Notes: a model not told the origin generated them from the letters alone. DNA of 64,000 nucleotides from Trichomonas vaginalis G3 (GCF_026262505.1 NC_067204.1:25699300-25763299), one strand, 5' to 3'. Numbered from the stretch's first letter, positions 28,780 through 39,232 are shown. Program-made: numbers and translations.

Positions 28780-30639
28780 ATGGATGATCTCCTGAAAAAG
28801 AAGGGAGTAACTGTCGAAGAATTACTGCATCATCAAGATCTCCAATATGAATATCGAATGAAAAATCCTAAATTACTACAAATAATTATGAAACAAGAAA
28901 GTTTATTATATATTATTAATACATTTCAGACATCAATGAATAAAGTCGTATTGAAACGCATTCTTGGTCTCTGTGTTTCTCCAAATCAGATGATTGTTCA
29001 AGAAATTGGCCAAGATTCAGAACTTACACACGCATTTCTTGCTGTTTTACAAAATCCACTTAATTACCATCGATTTATTCTCAGTTCTATATGCAATATT
29101 TACATCAAAATCATAGAATTAACAACAGATAACGTTTTCAAAATTTTCTCAGTTTCAAAAACATTATTCCCCACAATAATACAACAATTACATATACCAG
29201 CAGTATTCCAGCTAGCTGCTAAACTATGTCTTTACTCTACTCGTTCTGAACCAATGATTTGGACAATTTTAAAAGCTCTTTTAGGGAATCATGGGCTAGG
29301 AACAAATCTACCGAAAAGAGTTACCAGCTTAGATATGCTCTCTGGTGGTCCAATACCAATATACCAAGAGCAAAGAATAAGATTAATCGAATTATTAATT
29401 ATCTTCTTTACGCAATCGAACGGAACCACACCAGTTGGTGTTGATGAGCTTTATATAGCTACAAGCGATTGCCTTCCTCTACTTTTAATGGATGCTTCCA
29501 CTGATTTAGAAAGATCATTAGTTTTTCGTATTGGATTATTATTGCAACCATCATCAGCGTTAGGCTATAGTGCTGTATCCGTGATAAACAGCTTTGTTAG
29601 CACTGATACACTCATAGTTTCCGCTATAGAATACATTAATTCATTTGATGTGTTTGTTGGACCACGATCCATTGAATTATATCTGTACAGACTTCTTCAT
29701 AGGACACATAAGAACAACTTCCTTCTCCTTGCCAGTATCAGAATGATCACAAAATGTGTTTTGATGCAAAGAAACAATTCAGAGCTTCTAAAAAATCTGA
29801 AAGGTCTTATTTTGAGGTGTTACAAGACAGAGAAGCTTTCTTTACTTGTCAGAGCGTTCAAAGGTCCATTGTTATCTGCTGCAGAAGGTGTAGAAATCGA
29901 TCCAATCTCCAAAAAATGTAGTGATGACATTTTGAATGCTTTACAAATGAACAATGAAACAGATCCAGACATAGAAGACAGAGTAAAAGAGTACAGAGCC
30001 AAAGCAAGAGCTATTGATGAAGGGAGATCAAGTATCATGCTGATTTACAATGCAAAAACACTGTGGAGAGAAGATGCCAAGAAAATGTCAGAAAAATATT
30101 TGTCAATTGAAAAAATTCAATGGCAAAAGATGCCTCAAGACATTATACCTCCTTCACCTGGCGCCAGATCACAAAACGCTATGAGTCATCGTAAATCATA
30201 TGATAGTTCCGATGAATTCTTCCTTGAAGAAATTGATGTCACAGAAACTTATCCTTTCGATAAATTCGAGTTCAGAGAAGTCCAACAGGCTCAGAACTCC
30301 CCGCAAAAGCAGTTACCTCCTATAACAGCACAGGAAGCAACTAAGGAACCATTACCTTCATCACCAATCAAAATAGAAGAACCAATGATTCCAAAAGCTT
30401 CAAAAGTCAGAACTCCAAGACAGAAAAAGTCTATCTTCGCGGAACCTGTTGTAGATGATATTACACTGGATGTACCTCCAAGGCCACCTACTATCAAGTT
30501 AAATGATGAAGATGATGATTCTATGAGTAATGAAGAATTATTAGAATTAATTCAGAAACAAATGAAGGGAATTCAAAAGGCTAAGGAGGTAATTGTATTA
30601 AGTATAGGAAAACCTGTTGATTTTTCTTTTAATTTATGA
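28780..30639 (+). CDS. SAPS-domain protein, PP6/Sit4 phosphatase regulatory subunit-like
   Basis: 619 residues from the first in-frame ATG (MDDLLKKKGVTVEELL). The opening W-MDDLLKKKGVTVEELLHH, then YRMKNPKLLQIIMKQESLLYII, matches the start of SAPS/PP6R proteins (LLD..DVTLEELMDEDD..QE...QN..LL.FL). A long helical HEAT-like solenoid to about residue 400 follows, with ...SVSKTLFPTIIQQL.. in the place of the SAPS repeat that holds the phosphatase. The last 200 residues are charged and proline-containing (DIIPPSPGAR, LDVPPRPPTIKL), probably disordered and phosphorylated. SAPS subunits bind PP6-type catalytic subunits and steer them in cell-cycle and nutrient signalling. Assignment rests on the N-terminal match. 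Confidence 0.65.
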   Translation: MDDLLKKKGVTVEELLHHQDLQYEYRMKNPKLLQIIMKQESLLYIINTFQTSMNKVVLKRILGLCVSPNQMIVQEIGQDSELTHAFLAVLQNPLNYHRFILSSICNIYIKIIELTTDNVFKIFSVSKTLFPTIIQQLHIPAVFQLAAKLCLYSTRSEPMIWTILKALLGNHGLGTNLPKRVTSLDMLSGGPIPIYQEQRIRLIELLIIFFTQSNGTTPVGVDELYIATSDCLPLLLMDASTDLERSLVFRIGLLLQPSSALGYSAVSVINSFVSTDTLIVSAIEYINSFDVFVGPRSIELYLYRLLHRTHKNNFLLLASIRMITKCVLMQRNNSELLKNLKGLILRCYKTEKLSLLVRAFKGPLLSAAEGVEIDPISKKCSDDILNALQMNNETDPDIEDRVKEYRAKARAIDEGRSSIMLIYNAKTLWREDAKKMSEKYLSIEKIQWQKMPQDIIPPSPGARSQNAMSHRKSYDSSDEFFLEEIDVTETYPFDKFEFREVQQAQNSPQKQLPPITAQEATKEPLPSSPIKIEEPMIPKASKVRTPRQKKSIFAEPVVDDITLDVPPRPPTIKLNDEDDDSMSNEELLELIQKQMKGIQKAKEVIVLSIGKPVDFSFNL

Positions 30640-30949
30640 TTTTTTTTTCATGATTTTTTTCAACACATCGGCTTTTTTGAAAAAAGCAGTTGTATTGATC
30701 ATATAACTTCAAATAAATGTATTTTTAGCTTTACTCTAATTTTTTTTACATTATTTTGTGTGAATTTCTTTAATATCAGTAATTCTGAGAAGTTTGGAAT
30801 GATTGCATTATTACATTTATATAGAAATGGAAAATACATTGAAATTCGGATTTATTATTCAGGATTTTTTGAAAAAGGAATAATGGAAATACATTTAATT
30901 GATTATCCTTAGACTTATTATATTAAAAGCTCACATAATAGTTATTTAT
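30640..30949. other. Spacer between convergent genes
   Basis: 310 AT-rich bases between the ends of the SAPS-like gene (+) and the glycine-rich gene (-). A short hairpin GCTTTTTTGAAAAAAGC at 30671-30687 could serve 3'-end formation; otherwise nothing. Confidence 0.45.
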
Positions 30950-32023
30950 TCATGTATCAGTGAAAATAAAGAAAGAGAGAAAGAAATATTGGTAATTATA
31001 GTAAGGTACTTGACAGGATTGGAGGAAAGAGAGAAAATCACTCAGAATAGTGATTTGACATGCTCCATCATAAAAGTTGAGGTTTTGTGGTTTCGGGATT
31101 TCAGGGTCTCCACCATTAAGCATGACAGTATCAGTAAATTGATATCCAGAATAGTGTATTGGCTGATTTGTGTGCAATATATTATCAAAACCAGAGGATG
31201 ATTCACTTATCGCGTTACAATCTTTCATCCCTGAAACGAAAGAAGATCCACCTGCACGACAACTAACAACACAATTCGAGCTCGCTCCACAACCACCTCC
31301 ATAATATCCAGCGCCGCCTGGAGATTTTAAATAATTCTGATTTGAATATCCACCAATTCCGAATTTTCCTGTTCTCAAAGTATAAATAGCATCAACACCA
31401 CTTTGAGTTTGTTCTCCTCCGGTTGGGATTGTATTATAACACCTTCTTTGCGTCTGATTTTCACAGTCATTCACTAAGCAAGGAGAATTTATTGTAAAAA
31501 CACCATCTTCACCTTTAATGCCACCACCACTACCTGTGATAGTGCCACCTTGATGATCGGCACAGCCGCCTCCAGCACCGGCTACCATAATTCGACTTTT
31601 AAGACTTTCAAAGGAATTCCAATTACCAGGAACGAGCCTAATATCCGAAGCACCTCCACCACTCGTAATTGAGTAGTAGGATAGACCTGGAGTGCCTCCG
31701 TTAAAGGTTAAGTTTGTAGAAGTGGTTCCTCGCTGGCCAAGATAAATATAGAAAACAGATGGAGTTGAGATAGAGATCGTCCCTCGAACATATGCACCGT
31801 AGCTTCCATATGAATGCTCTGGGAAGCCACTGCCTGCGCCCCATAATTCTATCTTATATTCACCAGGAGTGAAGAGGCCCATATATGGAGTACAGTCTGA
31901 CCCTTGGCATGGGTCTTTGAAGATTGCTCTTCGGCCGCCATAGTAGTAAGTGATGCTATTTGTGCCGAGAGACTTGTTAACAACATGGAAAAGGTGTTTA
32001 GTATTCTTTCCATATGTAGACAT
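30950..32023 (-). CDS. Glycine-rich ALK-like surface/secreted protein
   Basis: 357 residues from a normal ATG. Same family as 20351-21316: YKIELWGAGSG, SYGAYVRGTISI, ITSGGGASDIRLVPGNW, SLKSRIMVAGAGGGC, GKFGIGGY, GGAGYYGGGCGAS, AGGSSFVSGMKDCNAI and GACQITIL near the end. Compared with the paralogue it has additional cysteine pairs (CVVSCRAGG). The last 40 residues (FLSFLQSCQVPYYNY...) have no counterpart and may be read-through past the domain after loss of the normal end. No N-terminal signal peptide is visible, so export is assumed from the family only. Confidence 0.78.
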   Translation of the reverse strand: MSTYGKNTKHLFHVVNKSLGTNSITYYYGGRRAIFKDPCQGSDCTPYMGLFTPGEYKIELWGAGSGFPEHSYGSYGAYVRGTISISTPSVFYIYLGQRGTTSTNLTFNGGTPGLSYYSITSGGGASDIRLVPGNWNSFESLKSRIMVAGAGGGCADHQGGTITGSGGGIKGEDGVFTINSPCLVNDCENQTQRRCYNTIPTGGEQTQSGVDAIYTLRTGKFGIGGYSNQNYLKSPGGAGYYGGGCGASSNCVVSCRAGGSSFVSGMKDCNAISESSSGFDNILHTNQPIHYSGYQFTDTVMLNGGDPEIPKPQNLNFYDGACQITILSDFLSFLQSCQVPYYNYQYFFLSFFIFTDT

Positions 32024-32465
32024 ATCGCTTCTATTTCATTATAAAAAATGACACTTTTGTATAAGTTGTAGCTCACAAGAAATTAATCAAAAATGCATAT
32101 TTTATGGGTTAGAGAAGTTATGAACAAAAATCAATTAAATTTTTGACGATCTCAAATATCATTAGTTAGATTCTACACATAGCAAATATATGATTTCTTT
32201 CTTATACATCCAATAACTCAAAAAGATTTAAAATATGGCTTTGATTTGCTTAAAAAGCAGCCTATCTGAGCCAGAAATTCAGCATATGTTTACTACAGAA
32301 ATACATATGCTTTAAAGTAACAAATAGATTCTAAATTTCTTTCAATAAATATAATGAAAACTCATGTTCTTTTATAAACCACACTTAATAACATATAGAC
32401 TGATAATAGTATAACATAAAACACTAAAAATAAAAGTTGAGTTTTTTTTGCAAAAAAGTGACATA
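32024..32465. other. Spacer, divergent promoters
   Basis: AT-rich region between the start of the glycine-rich gene (-) and the small gene (+). AAAATGACACTTTTGTA near 32045-32061 and GTGACATAATG at 32458-32468 resemble initiator-like TGACA/TGTCA elements close to each start. Confidence 0.45.
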
Positions 32466-32786
32466 ATGCAGCAGCAAGAAAAGGAAAAGAACCAATTCAA
32501 TACCCAAATGAATGAACTCGTTCATGCATTTGATAACCTAAAACAGACAACAACTAATACTATCATTGCTATTACAAATTCAGAACTTAAAATAACGGAT
32601 GAAGAGACTCCAGAGAAATTAAAGGCCAAACAAGCACTTGACACAGATGTCGAGAATCTCCACCTTGCAGTTTCTAATTTCTTTGGCGATTGTGATAAGC
32701 AAAAACAAAAAATTGAAGCAATTATCGCAACAAATGTAGATTTCTCGGAATTTAACTCAATCGCAGATCAACTTATGACATTATAG
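32466..32786 (+). CDS. Small coiled-coil protein of unknown function
   Basis: 106 residues from the ATG at 32466 (MQQQEKEKNQFNTQMNELV); the open frame upstream begins only with TTG. It is helical throughout, rich in Gln, Asn and Thr, with heptad-like spacing in residues 1-35 and 60-95. No known motif. Size and helix content would fit a subunit of a larger complex, but nothing in the sequence identifies which. Confidence 0.65.
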   Translation: MQQQEKEKNQFNTQMNELVHAFDNLKQTTTNTIIAITNSELKITDEETPEKLKAKQALDTDVENLHLAVSNFFGDCDKQKQKIEAIIATNVDFSEFNSIADQLMTL

Positions 32787-32987
32787 AATAATTCCAAATC
32801 GTCTTACATTTTGTAAAGCATTGTTTTGTTTTTTTAAAATTGTATATTTTTTTTAATAGTTGATTTTCAAGTGAAACATAGATAAAATAGTTTACTTTTA
32901 TTTAAATAATGAATTTTATTAATATTTACAATCATAAAATAAAAAAAAGAAATAAAAATTATTTTTTTCGGGGAAGGGTATTCATTT

Positions 32988-35042
32988 TTATCTGAAACCT
33001 TCCTTTGGCTTAAACTGCTCAAGGTCAATAGAGAGAGGTGGCTCATTAATTTTGAGATCCTGAAGAGCCATCTCCACGACATCTCCAGAAATGACAACTC
33101 TGACCAAAGGTCCTTCTTTGTTATCAGTCTGTGAGAGGTGTTTCAAAGTTTTGATCGCCAAGAGCATAATCTTAAGTAACTCCGCGATCAAAGTTATATC
33201 AACTTTTCTAAAGAGTCCAGCAATTTCCAAAAGTCCATCCTTGAGTTTCCTCTTCTTGTTGATAATTGTTTCGACCGCTATTTCGAAAACTCTCTCTGCA
33301 CCGGCCATTGTATAATCCGTCAAACCGATTTCGAGAGGAATTTTTCTACCTTTGTCGCAAACTTGTGTCATAACTCTTACAACTTCAAGTCTTTGCGAGA
33401 GAATGCACAAAGAAGAGAACATTGCAGCCTGTGAATATGTTAGCATCATTGGAATATCATCAGGAACTCTCAACAAACCGATCATTTTATTTACAGTTTG
33501 TTTCCATTTTTCGATTTCTTCTGGTTGAGGAGGTTTGGGATCTTCTGTCTTCTGTATGAAGAACTTGTCGAAGATTGTTGTTATCATGGCGATATTATCT
33601 CTCTTGAATGGCAAAGGAGGTCTCACATCTTTGTACATCGAGTAATCGTTGATGTGTTTTGGAGTTTTCTGGAAATGAGCTCTTGATGTTGGGAAATACA
33701 ACTCCAAAGTTCTCGACCATTTTGGTTTCAACAAGAGTCTTGATATTTGAAGATTGGCACCTCTCATGTTCAAGAAATGAACGATCTTCTCATAAAGAAC
33801 TCCTTTTTTATCGTAATCCAATAATTTAAGGAACAAACAACCGCTTTTTCCGAACAAAACTTTCATTTCATCACTCAAATCAGGAGCTGTCCAGATGTAA
33901 TCGCTGCCGTATTCCAAGAGATGCCTTCTGCAACACTCGTTCCTTGCAATCTCAACATCGTGAGCCGCATGGTAGTCTTCAACGGCTTCAAGATTGTTCG
34001 AAACTTGCTGAATAATGTGTGGTTTTTCGGATCCGGATGTTCTTTGTTCGACAGCAACGTAATAAAGGTTTAAAAGGCTTTTGGCGAGAGGATCAACACC
34101 TTTACAACTTGGTGCACCAATCGGATACCTCTTCTTCGTGTAACTGTGAACAGTTTGGTCTTTAATGAAGCGACCATTCGACAAACCGTTCGAAATGTAA
34201 CTGAAAACACGGGGAGCGTTATCAAATATACGGTGATCGAGGCCTTGGACGAGAGCTTTGTGTTCTTCTTCAGTAATCTTGTTCAATCGGGCACAAGCTC
34301 CGATGACGTCGAGTGGTCGACAGAAATTTTCGGTTTTTGAGCAAAATTCTTCAACGCAATTTGTTGGGCCGTTGATGACGTATTGTACAATGTCGACTCC
34401 TGGATTCTGACGACCGATGCCGGAAATTTTTACCGGAATTCTGAAGTTTAATAATTTCTCTTTGGACAAGACGCCGCGCTTAGCGGTATTATCTTTCAAA
34501 GATATCTCTTTGTTGTTTATGATTCTCAAATAATTTAAACCTGGACAGCCCGTCTTAATAATCTGTTCTAATTTATTTTTCAGTGGAGAATCGCCAACTG
34601 ACTTTAAACTGTCCACAAATTCTTCTTTAGTAAAACTCGAGGGTTCTTTACCTAAATTTTCATGGTTTGAAAGGATCGATTTCATTTGTGAATTTAATTG
34701 TGTTGTTTCTGTGTTTGCACTGCTCTCTTTGCGTGTTTTGGTCTGAGTTTCTGGTTTTGAAGGTTGGTTTGTTGTTTCAGTTGTTTCTTTTTTAGGTTTT
34801 TCTTCCATTTCTTGAGTGGCTTCGTTACTTTCATTGCCTTCGGACTGAAAAGAATTCTTTTTGTCTTTGCTACTCCGTTTGCGTGAAGATGTCTTTTCTG
34901 GATTGGGGCTATTTTTCTTTTCTGAATTCGAATTATTAGATTCTTTTGCCGCTTGTTGATTTTCTGTCTGACTTTGTGTTTCTTGTGCCGGTGGGTTATT
35001 GTTTTCGTTATTATTGGCTTCAGGTTCAGATGATGGTTTCAT
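32988..35042 (-). CDS. Unrecognised protein with long disordered N-terminus
   Basis: 684 residues. Residues 1-130 are low-complexity, rich in N, E, S, T, Q and K (RKRSSKDKKNS, TRKESSANTETT), probably disordered and nuclear-localised. Residues 135-684 are an ordered, largely helical region with short distinctive phrases (SGIGRQNPGVDIVQYVING, FCRPLDVIGACARL, NECCRRHLLEYGSDYIWTA) and two helical blocks at the C-terminus. I do not recognise the family. TCACTTTG on the coding strand 20 bases before the ATG (35057-35066 region) is a good trichomonad initiator match, which supports the start. Confidence 0.8.
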   Translation of the reverse strand: MKPSSEPEANNNENNNPPAQETQSQTENQQAAKESNNSNSEKKNSPNPEKTSSRKRSSKDKKNSFQSEGNESNEATQEMEEKPKKETTETTNQPSKPETQTKTRKESSANTETTQLNSQMKSILSNHENLGKEPSSFTKEEFVDSLKSVGDSPLKNKLEQIIKTGCPGLNYLRIINNKEISLKDNTAKRGVLSKEKLLNFRIPVKISGIGRQNPGVDIVQYVINGPTNCVEEFCSKTENFCRPLDVIGACARLNKITEEEHKALVQGLDHRIFDNAPRVFSYISNGLSNGRFIKDQTVHSYTKKRYPIGAPSCKGVDPLAKSLLNLYYVAVEQRTSGSEKPHIIQQVSNNLEAVEDYHAAHDVEIARNECCRRHLLEYGSDYIWTAPDLSDEMKVLFGKSGCLFLKLLDYDKKGVLYEKIVHFLNMRGANLQISRLLLKPKWSRTLELYFPTSRAHFQKTPKHINDYSMYKDVRPPLPFKRDNIAMITTIFDKFFIQKTEDPKPPQPEEIEKWKQTVNKMIGLLRVPDDIPMMLTYSQAAMFSSLCILSQRLEVVRVMTQVCDKGRKIPLEIGLTDYTMAGAERVFEIAVETIINKKRKLKDGLLEIAGLFRKVDITLIAELLKIMLLAIKTLKHLSQTDNKEGPLVRVVISGDVVEMALQDLKINEPPLSIDLEQFKPKEGFR

Positions 35043-35056
35043 AGATTTTCAAAAAA

Positions 35057-35066
35057 CAAAGTGACA
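35057..35066 (-). promoter_or_regulatory. Candidate initiator (Inr)
   Basis: TGTCACTTTG on the coding strand, about 15-24 bases before the ATG at 35042. It agrees with the trichomonad Inr consensus TCA(C/T)(T/A)(T/A). Confidence 0.55.
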
Positions 35067-35396
35067 AAAAAAATTTGTTTTTTACATTGGATCCAAGGGA
35101 AAATAAAATTTTATGATTTTCGGATCAATTTGTTCCTTTCTAGGAATATTATCTGAAATCACAATAAAATTTAATGAATTGTGATCGATATTTCTTTTCT
35201 TTTCTACAAAATCTTGAGTTAGCGTTTCAATTTCACCTGCACTACCTCAAAATCATATAATTAGTTTCAAATTTTAAACGTTTGTTCTCTCGCTTCAACA
35301 AAATTTTGAGATATATGTATCAGATTTGAAAAATATGGATTTGCAAATGCAGTAATCGAATTTTATAATAAATATAAACTTTATCCTTTATTTCCT
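35067..35396. other. Spacer, no gene seen
   Basis: AT-rich sequence between two minus-strand genes; no open frame supported. Confidence 0.5.
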
Positions 35397-35900
35397 CTAT
35401 TGTTCTGCTTTATTTGTTTTGTTTGTTTTTGGATCTTCATCTGGGATAGCAACACCATTAGCATCAAACTGTGCTATGAATGATGGCCACTCGTATTTGA
35501 TTCCAGCTGCTTCTAATGCAGCTTTAATCTTCTTCTCCTGGCGGGCCAATTTCAATGCGAATTCTTTCTTAGGTAATTGATCGTGGTTGATCTTCTTAGG
35601 TCTAGTACGTGCGTTTGTAAAGAGTTTTGGTGGAACTTGAGCTGCTGGGAGATATTTTGCTTCTAATTTCTTGTCAAAAATGAGATAATTGTTAAAAGAC
35701 TTTGCAACGATCTTAGCTGTTTCTGGATTATCAAATTCAGCCCAACCATAATGCTTTGAATTTCCAGTTTTTGTCGAACGAGCTAATTGAACATTTTTAA
35801 CTGTTCCAAATTCTCCAAGTGCTTTCTTCATTTCCTTCTCTTCAAAACCATCTGGTAAATGTGCAATATAAACAACACAGCTAGTCTCTTGCTCAGTCAT
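35397..35900 (-). CDS. NOP15: NIFK/Nop15-like nucleolar RRM protein
   Basis: 167 residues. One RRM at about residues 8-85: RNP2 is VVYIAHLP and RNP1 is KHYGWAEF. The phrases HLPDGFEEKEMKKALGEFGTVKNV, SRSTKTGNSKHYGWAEF (as ARSTKTGNSKHYGWAEF here) and AKIVAKSFNNYLIFDKKL match the NIFK/Nop15 group closely, including the NYL(I/L)F segment after the RRM. A basic helical C-terminal tail (KKEFALKLARQEKKIKAALE) follows. Yeast Nop15 is needed for 60S subunit assembly and ITS2 processing. Placement near RRP9 in the window is probably chance. Confidence 0.85.
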   Translation of the reverse strand: MTEQETSCVVYIAHLPDGFEEKEMKKALGEFGTVKNVQLARSTKTGNSKHYGWAEFDNPETAKIVAKSFNNYLIFDKKLEAKYLPAAQVPPKLFTNARTRPKKINHDQLPKKEFALKLARQEKKIKAALEAAGIKYEWPSFIAQFDANGVAIPDEDPKTNKTNKAEQ

Positions 35901-36814
35901 AAATCTCTAAAATCTCGACAACCGCAAATTTAATTCAATTTTGAAATGTCCTTTTCACAAATCTTCATGCAACTAGCACTCTGCATAATGACATAAATTT
36001 CTAGATTCGCTATACAATATATATCAAAGATAAAGTATTATGGATACTGAATTTATATGATTCAAGAAATTCAATATCAAATTTATTAGAAAAACAAGCC
36101 ATTTATGAGTAATAGCATTTGACGTAGAAAGGACTTGATGTTTTTGGTAGTCTTATTCTCAAATGATACAAAATGAATTAGCTTTCACAAAGAGATGGGG
36201 AAATTAAAAAATGATTAGAAATTACAATGCACATATTTAACTTATCCAACAACAAATTTAATATGTTGTTCAAATAGTAAAAATATAATTAATTTAGATT
36301 TTTTATAAATATTTCCATGTCTTATTATATTGATTTTATGACAATGAAATTATGTTTGCTATATCATTGAAAGCCCAACAATGGGTTATCACTTTTAAAA
36401 GGGCATTTAATAATTCTAATCAAATCATTGCTTTTTTTAGACTTGATACAGTTGATCTATTAAACATATCTAACATTAGCCTGAATTATTGACTGATCAA
36501 ACCGAACTGTGAAAAATCCAGTTAAATCAGCGAATATGCCTTGGAATATCTACTATTAGTTTACACAATTAAAGAACAATGCAAAGATTCCCTGTAACGG
36601 CAGGCCTCACATAAGTGATCCCCAAAAAATGATCTCATTTGATCCCCAATGTCAGAAAAATCAAATAGTGATCCCCGATTTCAATTTTTTTAAAACAAAA
36701 ATGACTACCAAGATATGCACTCATTTAATTTTTTGTCTGGTCAGACTGACCTTATTTCCTTGAATTTTTTTGAATGGACATTCAAATTTAATAATATCAA
36801 TCAATTTCATAAAA
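35901..36814. other. Spacer with small repeated sites upstream of the transporter
   Basis: 0.9 kb with no gene. Near the right end TGATCCCC occurs three times in the same orientation (36616, 36640, 36669), and GTCTG-GT-CAGAC forms a small inverted repeat at 36735-36746. Confidence 0.5.
36616..36676 (+). promoter_or_regulatory. Three TGATCCCC boxes
   Basis: TGATCCCC at 36616-36623, 36640-36647 and 36669-36676, spaced 24 and 29 bases, 140-200 bases before the transporter start. C-runs are rare in this AT-rich spacer, so a protein-binding site cluster is plausible. Confidence 0.35.
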
Positions 36815-38089
36815 ATGGATTACCAATCCTTAACTTCGATTGAGAGTACAAACCAAGATGAATTTGTTGAAAATAAGGGACAAACACTTGAGTACATGAA
36901 GTTCTTTCCAACATTCATGAATATTCTCAATACATTAACTGGTGCAGAAGTTTTGAGTGTCAGTAATTCAATGACACTTATCGGATTTGTTTACTCGATT
37001 ATTCTCATGGTATTCACAACAATATTATCTTACTTGGGAACTATTGTTGTTCTTAAAATCAGAGCCAAAGTTGATGCAGAAAGTATTAACGAATTAGCGA
37101 CCAAAATTTGCGGAAACTGGGGTGGATATGTATACTCAATCTTAACCCTTTGCTTTACATACAGTTGCCAAATTGCTTATTTGTTCATTGGTGCTGAATC
37201 TGTTCTGAACTGGGCAGATCTCATTGGAATGCATTCTTGGCAACATGGCATTAAAAGATCACTTGTTGTAATGATCTATGCTATCTGTCTTCCAGTTTTA
37301 CTTACATTTCCAAAAGAATTGAAGATTTTGAGTATTGTTTCAACATCTGCAATTCTTTGCCAGGTACTCTATGTTAGTGGAATGATTTACGAAGCTATTA
37401 GATACATTCCTTCCCAAGGAATTAATCCAACATGCGAAAGATTCAAATTTGGCCTTGAATTCTTCAATGCTTTCGCCATTTACTCAATGCTCTATGCCTT
37501 CCCATCTGTTTTCTTACCACTTGTAAGAAATTATAATCCAGATATCAGATCGAGATACAGATTAATTGGAGCATCATTTGTTGGATGCTTTACATTGACA
37601 ATTATTCCTGGCGTTATTGGTTATTTGATTTTTGGCGTTGATACCAATCAAATCGTCATTTCTTCTTTTGATTCTCATGATATCTTTATGCAAATTGTCA
37701 GAGTAGGTTTCTTCATTGTCGTTAATGCCTCATTTGCTGTTAATGGCATCAATGTCATCCAAGATATATGTAGTTTGGTATTCAAAGAGCAGAATCCTGC
37801 CAAATTAGCTTTTGTCAAGAGAGTTGCAGTTCTTTTAATAACCAACGTTCCTCCTGTTCTTATTTCAATGTTCCTTCCAGAAATTAGACCAGTTTTCGAA
37901 GTTGGTGGCGCCTTCGGAGGATGTCTCTCTAATTTCTTCGTTCCTCCTCTTCTATATATCATTCTTCACAAGAAGAATGGCTGGTCATTTACAAATATTT
38001 TAATGGGATTATTCTCACTGTTTGGCCTTATTTCAGCTGGTATTGCAACATACCAGGCTGTTATTGATGCAATGGATCCAAACAATTAA
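36815..38089 (+). CDS. AAAP-family amino acid transporter
   Basis: 424 residues from the ATG at 36815 (MDYQSLTSIES); the upstream extension of the frame starts only with TTG. About 11 hydrophobic segments, the first after a cytosolic N-terminus with FFPTFMNILNTLTGAEVLSV (the unwound G-rich segment of TM1 in the amino acid/auxin permease fold). Other family signs are YSILTLCFTYSCQIAYLFIGAESV, LTFPKELKILSIVS, YAFPSVFLPLVRNY and GVIGYLIFG. It probably moves neutral amino acids across the plasma or lysosomal membrane, coupled to protons or sodium. Trichomonads, which depend on amino acid uptake, have many copies. Confidence 0.9.
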   Translation: MDYQSLTSIESTNQDEFVENKGQTLEYMKFFPTFMNILNTLTGAEVLSVSNSMTLIGFVYSIILMVFTTILSYLGTIVVLKIRAKVDAESINELATKICGNWGGYVYSILTLCFTYSCQIAYLFIGAESVLNWADLIGMHSWQHGIKRSLVVMIYAICLPVLLTFPKELKILSIVSTSAILCQVLYVSGMIYEAIRYIPSQGINPTCERFKFGLEFFNAFAIYSMLYAFPSVFLPLVRNYNPDIRSRYRLIGASFVGCFTLTIIPGVIGYLIFGVDTNQIVISSFDSHDIFMQIVRVGFFIVVNASFAVNGINVIQDICSLVFKEQNPAKLAFVKRVAVLLITNVPPVLISMFLPEIRPVFEVGGAFGGCLSNFFVPPLLYIILHKKNGWSFTNILMGLFSLFGLISAGIATYQAVIDAMDPNN

Positions 38090-38980
38090 CATAATATAGT
38101 GTTTTATATAGAATTTTATAGTAAAATTAGAGTTCTTTTATTAATCTTGTTCTCATATTTAACTCATCAAGATAATGATTCATGTATTTTGTGCTTTATT
38201 AATAATCAAACAATATTGGATTATATCGATATTCATTTCTAATCCAATGATTTTTAAAATGTGATTATTATGCGAAATCTCTCAATGGAACTACTCTTTG
38301 GCTCTATGCCGAAATAATTACCAAATGATTCCCTATTATACTTTCTGATTTGCAATTGAGGGTGAGCATTAAACATCTCCAATGTTTACAAAATGCTTAG
38401 CGAAAATTTAATATTCATAATCGATCGGACAATCGAAATAGAAAGAGTCACAACATGTGAATGAAGCATCATATTGATTGGATCATTATCTACTTTGTGA
38501 AATTCTATTGTGGCGAAAATTGTTCTAAGATATTGAGAGAATTATTACTCCGAATTGTTTTTGAAACTTGACACGTGTTTTCTAAAGCATCAAGGGATTG
38601 AGTAGAATATTTAGTTATTGTTCTAGGAAAATTTCAAAACCCATATATTGGCAAATCTCGATTCGAAAAATAATTTTGAATCATTTTTCCCGAATGTTAA
38701 TGTATTAAGGAATATAAAAACAATTCATCAATCTAGATTTAAAGCTATATATGTGAGTGTCATGCAAATTGCTTTAAAATTATAGCATATTTATTTGAGA
38801 TCTTGCAGTGTCGCATTGAAATTATAGTAAATATATATACCCACATGGTCATTACATGGCATGGCTTATGAAAAAGTAATCTATTTAAAAGATTTGTTTA
38901 TATTTTTATTCAAACCTCAACACATAAAATGAAATCCGAATGAGCATCCAATTGTATACTATTTGAGTATATAAAATTTG

Positions 38981-38991
38981 TTGGCGCGAAA
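38981..38991 (-). promoter_or_regulatory. E2F-like site, distal
   Basis: TTGGCGCGAAA, on the other strand TTTCGCGCCAA. It fits the E2F/DP consensus TTT(C/G)(C/G)CGC, about 280 bases before the SCC3 start. Confidence 0.5.
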
Positions 38992-39216
38992 TTATATTAT
39001 TGAAATCAAAATGAGGCATAAATCTTTATATTGACGATGTGAAACATGCTAAATTCAATGCTTGCACATACTTATGTTCATTTGGTCAGATCTATTAGCT
39101 CTGATATTCCTTTTCATTCGATAATTGCAAACATTTATGGAAATCGGACAAAATCACTTAAAGATGGGTTGTGTAGATAGTAAATAATCATATTTTCAAG
39201 AAAACAATATTGGTAA

Positions 39217-39232
39217 TTTTTGGCGCCAAAAA
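39217..39232. promoter_or_regulatory. E2F-like palindrome, proximal
   Basis: TTTTTGGCGCCAAAAA, a perfect 16-base palindrome containing TTTGGCGC on both strands, 40 bases before the ATG of SCC3. Confidence 0.6.
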
